DNA of 5,009 nt from Natronohydrobacter sp. (lineage in GTDB: Bacteria; Pseudomonadota; Alphaproteobacteria; Rhodobacterales; Rhodobacteraceae). Position 1 is the stretch's first letter. Each line of letters starts with the position of its first letter. Below the pieces are notes generated by a model. That model was given only the letters and a program-made list of their open reading frames with translations, ran no database searches and was not told where the DNA came from. A program made the position numbers and the translations under genes. Positions 1-4,567 of this stretch are shown one piece after another. Location of the stretch: contig SKSL01000089.1 in NCBI GenBank assembly GCA_007123015.1, positions 1 through 5,009 on the forward strand, read 5' to 3'.

Positions 1-231
1 CTGATCTATCCGCAGCTGACGCCCTTCACGCTGGGGCAGATCATCGCGCTTTATGAGCATCGGGTTTTTGTCGAAGGGGTGATCCTGGGGATCAATTCCT
101 TCGATCAATGGGGCGTGGAACTGGGCAAGGAGCTGGCCACAGCGCTGGGCCCTGTGATCGAGGGCGCAGATGCGACCGACAAGGATCCGTCCACGCAAGC
201 CCTGGTGGCCTATCTGCGCGCGCATGGGTGA
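1..231 (+). CDS. pgi: Glucose-6-phosphate isomerase, C-terminal fragment
   Basis: This is the last 76 codons of a gene that begins before the window. The enzyme interconverts glucose 6-phosphate and fructose 6-phosphate in the cytoplasm, for glycolysis and gluconeogenesis. The fragment contains the second classical PGI signature (fragment residues 26-43, including GVILGINSFDQWGVELGK). In that family the lysine ending the signature (fragment K43) and the nearby glutamine are active-site residues. It is followed by the usual short helical C-terminal tail ending in YLRAHG and a TGA stop. The frame is open from base 1. The gene converges with the leftward lipoprotein gene, and a strong hairpin follows 8 bases after the stop. 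Identification is firm. Only the N-terminal part and promoter are missing, and this is because of the window edge rather than a truncation. Confidence 0.96.
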   Translation: MIYPQLTPFTLGQIIALYEHRVFVEGVILGINSFDQWGVELGKELATALGPVIEGADATDKDPSTQALVAYLRAHG

Positions 232-239
232 GGCGTGAA

Positions 240-264
240 AAAGCCCCGCGTAGGGCGGGGCTTT
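240..264. terminator. Bidirectional intrinsic terminator between pgi and the lipoprotein gene
   Basis: A perfect 10-bp inverted repeat (AAAGCCCCGC at 240-249 and GCGGGGCTTT at 255-264) encloses a 5-base loop. The outer A/T pairs give a short U-run at the 3' end when read from either strand. It lies in the 49-base gap between the convergent stops at 231 and 281, so it can end transcripts from both sides. The U-tract is short (TTT then GC), so efficiency cannot be judged from sequence alone. Confidence 0.88.
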
Positions 265-272
265 GCAAACTG

Positions 273-293
273 CCTGCGCTTCAGAAGCGCAGG
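273..293. repeat. Perfect 10-bp-arm palindrome spanning the lipoprotein stop codon
   Basis: Bases 273-282 (CCTGCGCTTC) are the exact reverse complement of 284-293, with a single central base at 283. The leftward stop codon (bases 283-281) sits at the centre. In the lipoprotein mRNA this could fold into a hairpin of about 8-9 bp with a very small loop at the stop codon, immediately before the terminator hairpin at 240-264. It could be a second termination or 3'-end protection element, or an operator-like DNA site. Confidence 0.7.
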
Positions 294-853
294 ATCGTGT
301 CGAAATCATCCATGCGTTCGGCTGCTGGCACAAGCAGATCATCGATGCCAAGCGTGATCGTGGCTGCGCTGCCATCCTCGGACATCGTGCCCGTCGTGCT
401 TTCGATCTCACGGCCTTTGACCGTGAAGCTGATCGACATGCCTGCAAACATCTGCTGCATCATGGCCAGCATCATCGGGTCGTCATCCATCTCTTCAAGC
501 CCCGCGTCCATCGCACTGAGCGGCAGCAGGGCACGGGTGCGGTTTTCGCCCAGATAGGTCAGCGCACCGGCCATCTCTGCCGGGGCGTCGTCATCTGCGG
601 GCAGCACTTCCGCATAGGGGCCGGTCATGTCGAAATCACACCGCGCATGGGTCTCGGTCAGGGTCAGTGTGCCGCCCTCTTCTTCCTCGCAGAAGCTGGT
701 ATCGCCACCCGACATCTCGAACATCTGGCGCTGCATCTGCATGAAGCCCGTGACGCGGGCTTCATCTTCGCCAAGGACCTCGACTGTCATGTCGACTTCG
801 ACACAGGCCGCGAGGGCAAGAGCAGCGGGCAGGATCGTCAGGAAAGCGCGCAT
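281..853 (-). CDS. Putative lipoprotein, 190 residues, LppM-like
   Basis: No firm function is known to me. The N-terminus is a lipoprotein signal: a short basic start (MRAF), a hydrophobic run to about residue 16, and the lipobox LAAC with the lipidated cysteine at C17. V18 at position +2 favours outer-membrane sorting. The mature part is strongly acidic, with DDDD/EEEE-type patches near 56-59, 87-89 and 123-125. It has two further cysteines (C55, C72) that could form a disulfide. It also has two methionine-rich stretches, 37-47 and 127-139. The opening after the cysteine (VEVDMTVEV, then a glycine-containing turn) resembles LppM-type lipoprotein domains, but this is a weak, remembered similarity. 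The start at 853 is chosen because it gives the signal peptide and has GGAG 9 bases upstream (863-866). Longer in-frame starts back to 1072 run antisense-style through the neighbouring gene and lack such support. It is last in the leftward block. Confidence 0.85.
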   Translation of the reverse strand: MRAFLTILPAALALAACVEVDMTVEVLGEDEARVTGFMQMQRQMFEMSGGDTSFCEEEEGGTLTLTETHARCDFDMTGPYAEVLPADDDAPAEMAGALTYLGENRTRALLPLSAMDAGLEEMDDDPMMLAMMQQMFAGMSISFTVKGREIESTTGTMSEDGSAATITLGIDDLLVPAAERMDDFDTILRF

Positions 854-885
854 CACAGAAAGCTCCGGAAATGAGATCTGTGATG
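851..885 (-). promoter_or_regulatory. Inverted repeat containing the lipoprotein start codon, ribosome binding site in the loop
   Basis: CATCACAGA at 851-859 and TCTGTGATG at 877-885 are perfect 9-bp reverse complements, 17 bases apart. Read as leftward mRNA, the 3' arm ends with the ATG start codon of the lipoprotein, and the loop carries its CCGGAG Shine-Dalgarno sequence. Folding would put the start codon in a stem and expose the ribosome binding site in a loop. This suggests control of translation initiation, or a DNA operator overlapping the gene start. The repeat is directly visible; the function is inferred. Confidence 0.55.
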
Positions 886-923
886 ACAAAAGCAGAAATT
901 GACCGGACCTGCCAGAGGCTTTG

Positions 924-1097
924 TCAATTGCCGCTGCAATGCGCGCCCGTCGGGGCTGCCCCGGACCCCAGCGCGATAGCCGAAGGCGCGGTGAACAGGT
1001 CCGGCGCACCAGCAGTGGCAAGATCGAGCGCCACAATGCCCAGCACGATGCCCAGGGCCAGTGTTGCGACAAGGGGGCGGGACAGGCGCGCGCTCAT
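924..1097 (-). CDS. Small single-span membrane protein, 57 residues, coupled to the YeeE/YedE gene
   Basis: I do not recognise a named family. The protein begins MSARLSRPLV, with two arginines before a hydrophobic segment at about residues 9-28. It continues with a small-residue-rich tail (APDLFTAPSA, ALGSGAAP) and ends HCSGN, with its only cysteine at C54. The charge pattern predicts an uncleaved signal anchor, with the tail and C54 on the periplasmic side; cleavage after the ATAG/A region is an alternative. The start is well supported: ATG at 1097 overlaps the transporter stop as ATGA, and AAGGAG at 1105-1110 lies 7 bases upstream, inside the end of the transporter gene. This arrangement implies translational coupling. 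The in-frame extension to 1244 is a shadow of the transporter. Context suggests an accessory subunit of the transporter or rhodanese system, but nothing in the sequence proves it. Confidence 0.75.
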   Translation of the reverse strand: MSARLSRPLVATLALGIVLGIVALDLATAGAPDLFTAPSAIALGSGAAPTGAHCSGN

Positions 1098-2209
1098 GCG
1101 TAAGCTCCTTGTGTGCTCGTCGGGCGCAGCAGGATCGGGCGCAGGCGCAGACCAAGGGTCGAGCCTGCAAAGGCGGCCAGCAACCAGACCCAGCCATGCA
1201 GCGAACCTGTGGAAATGCCGCTGAAGAAGGCACCGACATTGCACCCAAAAGCCAAGCGCGCCGAGTAGCCGAGGATCAGCGCGGCCGCCAGGACCGCCGC
1301 ATAAGAGGTCGCGGTCAGGGCCTGTGTCTGCGCGCCCGGATCGGTCCGCCAGCGCATCACAGCGAAGGCCCCGATCAACAGTCCGATATTCGTGAGCGAC
1401 GTGACATCTGTCAGGATGGAGGACGCAAGCCGGGTTGCATTTGCCTCGGCCGCCCAGAAAGCGGTTGCGCCCAGATCAGCGCCGCCTGCTTGCGCGATCT
1501 TCGCCCCCCACAGGCCCAGACCATAGACGATCCCCCAAGGCTGCCCGGCAATCACCAGATTGGCGAGGGCCAGCGCCGCGATCAGCGCCGCTGCGAGCCA
1601 GAGGCGGCGCGGCGGCATGCGCTTGCCGGGCGCGGCGCGGGCAAGGGTGAGGCCGGCCACCAGCGCCAGACCGATCAGTGTTGCGACCAGACCCAGATCG
1701 GGCCCCAGCATGCCTTGCAGCGACAGGACAGGCAACGCGCCCAGCGCGGTCCACCAATCCAGATGCAGGGTTCCGGCGAAACTGCCGCCGATAAAGCCCG
1801 CCAGCGCGATCAATCCGACCAGATTGCCGCTGCCCGCATTGACCAGCGTGCCTGACCCGCACCCCATCACAAGCTGCATCATCGCCCCGAAGACAAAGGC
1901 GCCCAGGATCATCGCAAAACCGACGGGCGCATGCGCAGGAACCAGCTCGGTGGAATTGGCCGCGAGCAGCGGGAAGGCGACCGCTGCGACCAGCGCGATG
2001 GCGATCAGTTGCGCGATCAGCCCGCGCCCGTCACGATCCGTGACAATCATGCGCCAGGGTCCGGCAAAGCCGAAGCGCATACCTTCAAGCACCAGCCCGA
2101 ATCCGAGCCCGATCAGGACCAGAAGCCCTGCACGGGGGCCGGCCATCACAAAGGCGAAAAGCGCAAAACCAAGCGCGACAAGCAAGACCGAGGCGCGACG
2201 CAGGATCAT
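1094..2209 (-). CDS. YeeE/YedE family sulfur-compound (thiosulfate) transporter
   Basis: This is a 371-residue polytopic inner-membrane protein of the Sulf_transp (YeeE/YedE) family. Structurally studied members such as Spirochaeta thermophila TsuA import thiosulfate through a path lined by conserved cysteines. Here the hydrophobic spans form two similar halves of several helices each. Each half has a Gly-Cys re-entrant motif: MGCGSGTLVNAGSGN near residues 116-130 (C117) and FGCNVGAFFSGISTGS near 321-336 (C323). These are the only two cysteines. There is no cysteine in the first helices, where I recall TsuA having a third. A charged loop near residues 191-203 separates the halves. AAGGAAGG at 2219-2226 is about 9 bases before the ATG. 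The gene lies 110 bases after the sulfurtransferase gene, on the same strand, and overlaps the 57-residue gene by 4 bases. Thiosulfate as substrate is inferred from the family; selenium or other reduced sulfur compounds are possible. Confidence 0.93.
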   Translation of the reverse strand: MILRRASVLLVALGFALFAFVMAGPRAGLLVLIGLGFGLVLEGMRFGFAGPWRMIVTDRDGRGLIAQLIAIALVAAVAFPLLAANSTELVPAHAPVGFAMILGAFVFGAMMQLVMGCGSGTLVNAGSGNLVGLIALAGFIGGSFAGTLHLDWWTALGALPVLSLQGMLGPDLGLVATLIGLALVAGLTLARAAPGKRMPPRRLWLAAALIAALALANLVIAGQPWGIVYGLGLWGAKIAQAGGADLGATAFWAAEANATRLASSILTDVTSLTNIGLLIGAFAVMRWRTDPGAQTQALTATSYAAVLAAALILGYSARLAFGCNVGAFFSGISTGSLHGWVWLLAAFAGSTLGLRLRPILLRPTSTQGAYA

Positions 2210-2235
2210 GAGATGCAGCCTTCCTTAAAACGCAG

Positions 2236-2260
2236 GCCGCACGCTTTGGCTGCGTGCGGC
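2236..2260 (-). promoter_or_regulatory. GC-rich hairpin in the sulfurtransferase-transporter gap
   Basis: GCCGCACGC (2236-2244) and GCGTGCGGC (2252-2260) form a perfect 9-bp stem with a 7-base loop. In the leftward mRNA it is followed after five bases by TTTT, and then directly by the transporter Shine-Dalgarno sequence. It could be a leaky internal terminator that lowers transporter expression relative to the sulfurtransferase, a processing or stabilising hairpin, or part of a 5' structure for the transporter gene. Its loop (AGCC) is complementary to GGCT at 2217-2220, next to the Shine-Dalgarno. The gap (2210-2319) shows no convincing sigma-70-type promoter to my eye. Confidence 0.6.
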
Positions 2261-2266
2261 GCAAGT

Positions 2267-2290
2267 GAGTATTTGGAGCAAGAAAATGAG
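2267..2290 (+). other. GAGTATTT-type sequence next to the hairpin, possible Rhodobacterales intergenic motif
   Basis: On the + strand, the GC hairpin at 2236-2260 is followed by GAGTATTT (2267-2274) and then a purine-rich stretch containing GCAAGAAAATGAG (2278-2290). From memory, a hairpin followed by GAGTATTT and an AAGA-type purine run is a recurring arrangement at gene ends in Rhodobacterales. I could not check this. It would be oriented against the direction of the surrounding genes. It is not coding. Confidence 0.3.
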
Positions 2291-2319
2291 CTGAAGCAGA
2301 GCCCGGATCAAGCCCTTGC

Positions 2320-3252
2320 TCAGAACAGATCCTCGACCCAGCGCACAGTCGAGCGCCACAGGAAGGCGATGCGGCTGGGCTCATTGTCCAGCGCATGGCC
2401 CCGGCTGGCATATTCGGCCATCGATTCCGCATAGAGCCGCGTATTCTCGACCCCGGCAAGTTCGCTCAGTGCAAACCAGTTCAGCGCAGCCCAATGGCCT
2501 GTGTTGCAGAAAGAGACAGTAATGGGCGCATCGGTCAGCCCTTGTACTTCTGCGATCTCACGCGCGCGTTCTGGGCTGACCATACGGGTCCCTTCGAAGA
2601 AATCGCCGAATTCGAGATTCTCGGCCCCCCGCACTGTTCCGGGGCGCGCAATCGACCACATCATGCCCTCGAAGAAACCTTCGGGGCGGCTGTCGAGCAA
2701 TCGTGCCGTGCCTGCCTCGACTTGCTCTGCGACCTCATCGGTCGAGATATACCAGGTATCGCTCCATTCCGCTCTGAAATCACTTGGCGTGATGGCGACC
2801 GGATCTGTGGAAACAGGGAGTTGTGCCTCCTGCCAGGCTGCAAATCCGCCATTCAGCAATGCCAGATCCTGCACGCCCAGCGATTTCAGTGTCCAGTAGA
2901 CCCGTGCAGCCGCGCCCATATCCGTCTGGTTTGCACCGGAATGCACAACGACCACGGGCCGGTCAGCCTCGATGCCGATGCGTGCGGCTTCCAGTTCATA
3001 ATCCAGCTCATCCAGAAGGGCACCGGGATTGTTGGGGCCGCCACGCCAGTTGGCATAAGGTGAATAGGCAGCACCCGGAATATGGCCCGCGTCGAAATCG
3101 CCTGTGACATGCACGATATGGACCGACGGGTCGGCCTCCATGATCGCCGCCAGATCTGCGGGTTCGAGCAAGGGGCTCCAGCCTTCGGGCGTGGCGAAGG
3201 CCAGCGAGGGCAGAGCGATCAGAGACAGTGTCAGGGCCGTATTGCGCAGCAT
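2320..3252 (-). CDS. Secreted two-domain rhodanese-type sulfurtransferase
   Basis: This is a 310-residue periplasmic sulfurtransferase. Residues 1-20 (MLRNTALTLS, LIALPSLAFA) are a Sec signal peptide with cleavage predicted after AFA. Two rhodanese-like domains follow. The first spans about residues 25-145, with typical GHIPGAAY (56-63) and LLNGGFAAW (132-140) motifs. Its active-site position reads VHSGANQT, a serine (S105) instead of cysteine, so it is probably inactive. The second spans about 165-307, with LLDSRPEGFFEG (185-196) and the catalytic-loop motif CNTGHWA (249-255). C249 is the only cysteine in the protein and should carry the persulfide. Family members move sulfur between thiosulfate or persulfides and thiol acceptors. 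Its place directly upstream of a YeeE/YedE transporter suggests it processes or hands over sulfur at the periplasmic face. The physiological donor and acceptor are unknown. An upstream ATG (3258) exists but fits the ribosome binding site less well. Confidence 0.92.
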   Translation of the reverse strand: MLRNTALTLSLIALPSLAFATPEGWSPLLEPADLAAIMEADPSVHIVHVTGDFDAGHIPGAAYSPYANWRGGPNNPGALLDELDYELEAARIGIEADRPVVVVHSGANQTDMGAAARVYWTLKSLGVQDLALLNGGFAAWQEAQLPVSTDPVAITPSDFRAEWSDTWYISTDEVAEQVEAGTARLLDSRPEGFFEGMMWSIARPGTVRGAENLEFGDFFEGTRMVSPERAREIAEVQGLTDAPITVSFCNTGHWAALNWFALSELAGVENTRLYAESMAEYASRGHALDNEPSRIAFLWRSTVRWVEDLF

Positions 3253-3602
3253 GATCATATTCCTTGTGCAGCAACTCTTGAGATCTTGCAGCGTCACCTA
3301 GTCAGCTGGTCCTGGTCGCGCAAGCATTGGGGCAGAGCAGTGTCCCGACATTGTGCCTACCGCGTCCCAACTCTGCCAGCCTGATGCGAAAGCTTCACCT
3401 GAGATCAGGAAGAAAGTGGAATATTGTTCCGCAATACTGCCCGCTATGCTGAAATTTCGTACTTATTCGCACAATATGGGATCAGATTTGCCGAATGCGT
3501 TCTGTCAACCAGAGTGGAAAGCCGTCACTGCCGCACCCGCTTGTGCCTTGTCTTTCCAGCGGTCCCGCTTTAGCTGCCCTGCCAGCAACAAGGGGATGCG
3601 CC
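3253..3602. other. Divergent intergenic region between sulfurtransferase and sseB-like genes
   Basis: These 350 bases separate genes transcribed in opposite directions and should hold both promoters. I see no convincing coding sequence, tRNA or terminator. The part at 3415-3500 is more AT-rich than the flanks and is the likeliest promoter zone. It holds an imperfect palindrome, GGAATATTGTTCC (3418-3430), overlapping a 5-bp repeat TATTG/CAATA (3422-3426 and 3432-3436). Candidate -35 and -10 hexamers on either strand match the sigma-70 consensus poorly, so no promoter position is asserted. Confidence 0.6.
3261..3265 (-). promoter_or_regulatory. Ribosome binding site that decides the sulfurtransferase start
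   Basis: AAGGA in the leftward mRNA lies 8 bases before the ATG at 3252 but only 2 bases before the in-frame ATG at 3258. A 2-base spacing is too short for normal initiation, so 3252 is preferred. The choice changes only two residues (Met-Ile) at the front of the signal peptide. Confidence 0.7.
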
Positions 3603-4388
3603 ATGGCAGAGACAGCGCTTGATCAGGCCTGGATGGCCGCTGAGGCCGCGCCGGAAGATGACGCGCTGCGTCTGCAATTCTACGCCCGTCTGGTCGAAGG
3701 CGAGGTGTTCCTTCTGCTTGCAGAAGAGCCGCAGGGCGATCAGATCACGCCCAAACCGTTCGATCTGGAAGATGGGCCGATTGTTCTGGCCTTCGATCAG
3801 GAAGCGCGCCTGACCCAGTTCACAGGATTGCCTGCCCCCTATGCGGCCATGCCGGGGCGGGTGCTGGTCGAGATGCTGGCCGGGCAGGGGATCGGGCTGG
3901 GGCTTAATCTGGGTGTTGCACCCTCGTCGCGTTTGTTGCCGCCAGAAATTCTCGACTGGCTGGGGCAGACATTGGCCGAGCATCCGCAGGAACTGACCTC
4001 GCGGATTGTAGAGTTGCATGCGCCAAGAGGATTGCCCGAGCCGCTGCTGTTGGCTCTGGATCAGCGACTGGCCCGGATGGAAGGGCTGGCGCAGATGGCG
4101 TATCTGGTGGGCACCAGTTCCGAAAGCGGGGCGCGCGGGCATCTTCTGGCCTTTGTGGGCGCCGCACCGGGCGCAGAGCCTGCACTCGCGCGGGCCGTGC
4201 AAAGCGCGCTGACCTTTTCCGGGGTCGAGGCGGCGCTGCTTGATGTTACATTCCTGAACGCCGAAGAGCCGCGCGCGGCAGAATGCGCCCGTGTCGGGCT
4301 GCGGTTCGATCTGCCCCAGCCCGAGGCCCCCAAACCGCCGTCCGGTGGCCCGGGACTGGACCCGAACAGCCCGCCGCGTCTGAAATAG
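3603..4388 (+). CDS. SseB family protein
   Basis: This is a 261-residue soluble protein with the layout of the SseB family. An N-terminal SseB domain covers about residues 5-120 (LDQAWMAAEAAPEDDALRLQ, then EVFLLLAE, and the PIVLAFDQEARLTQF strand-loop). A C-terminal domain covers about 135-237, followed by a proline-rich tail (APKPPSGGPG, NSPPRLK) that is probably disordered. Despite the name, derived from enterobacterial SseB linked to serine-sensitivity and sulfurtransferase loci, the molecular function of chromosomal SseB-domain proteins is unclear. The start at 3603 follows AAGGGG (3590-3595) with a 7-base spacer and gives a typical N-terminus. The in-frame start at 3495 would add a proline-rich, low-quality extension and has no comparable ribosome binding site. 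It is divergent from the sulfurtransferase gene and upstream of rplM in the same direction, with its own 179-base gap before rplM. No signal peptide or membrane segment is visible. Confidence 0.85.
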   Translation: MAETALDQAWMAAEAAPEDDALRLQFYARLVEGEVFLLLAEEPQGDQITPKPFDLEDGPIVLAFDQEARLTQFTGLPAPYAAMPGRVLVEMLAGQGIGLGLNLGVAPSSRLLPPEILDWLGQTLAEHPQELTSRIVELHAPRGLPEPLLLALDQRLARMEGLAQMAYLVGTSSESGARGHLLAFVGAAPGAEPALARAVQSALTFSGVEAALLDVTFLNAEEPRAAECARVGLRFDLPQPEAPKPPSGGPGLDPNSPPRLK

Positions 4389-4476
4389 CAGCTCAAATCG
4401 GGGGCTTGGTTTGGGGTAAAATAATACCTAAAGCAAAAGTCATTGATTTTAAGAGTTTTTATTGGCGTTGTGGTGC

Positions 4477-4504
4477 TTGACCGGGCGGACGGAATCTGTA
4501 GAAA
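4477..4504 (+). promoter_or_regulatory. Candidate sigma-70-type promoter of rplM
   Basis: TTGACC (4477-4482), one mismatch from TTGACA, is followed after 16 bases by TAGAAA (4499-4504), which matches TATAAT at four of six positions. Just upstream, 4411-4467 is unusually A/T-rich, with runs such as AAAATAATA and GAGTTTTTATT, and could act as an UP element of the kind found at ribosomal promoters. The predicted transcript would have a leader of about 55 bases before the rplM ATG. The rest of the 4389-4567 gap shows only a weak short hairpin (GGTA/TACC, 4415-4428) and no clear terminator for the sseB-like gene. Confidence 0.5.
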
Positions 4505-4567
4505 GCGCGCATCCCGCACGGAATAGCTGTGTGGCCCATCGGATTTCCTGTTTTCAAGGGACGTGTC

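Noticed and set aside
854..1072. Longer in-frame start of the lipoprotein gene
   Set aside because: The extension runs through the 57-residue gene in another frame, is arginine-rich, and would bury the clear lipoprotein signal peptide inside the protein.
1061..2228. Long rightward open frames opposite the YeeE/YedE gene
   Set aside because: Their translations are arginine-, glutamine- and proline-rich, typical of antisense shadows in GC-rich DNA, and the opposite strand encodes a clear membrane protein.
2395..3063. A 222-residue rightward open frame opposite the sulfurtransferase gene
   Set aside because: It is the antisense shadow of a clear rhodanese-family protein and has no recognisable domain or ribosome binding site.
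3426..3440. Possible alphaproteobacterial LexA box (GTTC-N7-GTTC)
   Set aside because: Only the first half-site is present; the second position reads CTGC, and the neighbouring genes are not DNA-damage genes.
3495..3602. Longer in-frame start of the sseB-like gene adding 36 residues
   Set aside because: The added stretch is proline- and serine-rich, does not look like an SseB N-terminus, and lacks a good ribosome binding site. The ATG at 3603 has AAGGGG at a normal distance.
3353..3622. An 89-residue rightward open frame in the divergent intergenic region
   Set aside because: It has no evident ribosome binding site, its composition is unremarkable, and it overlaps the supported sseB start in a different frame.
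4389..4567. Ribosomal protein leader or riboswitch upstream of rplM
   Set aside because: I found no strong stem or match to a known L13 leader. The AT-rich tract is better explained as an upstream promoter element.
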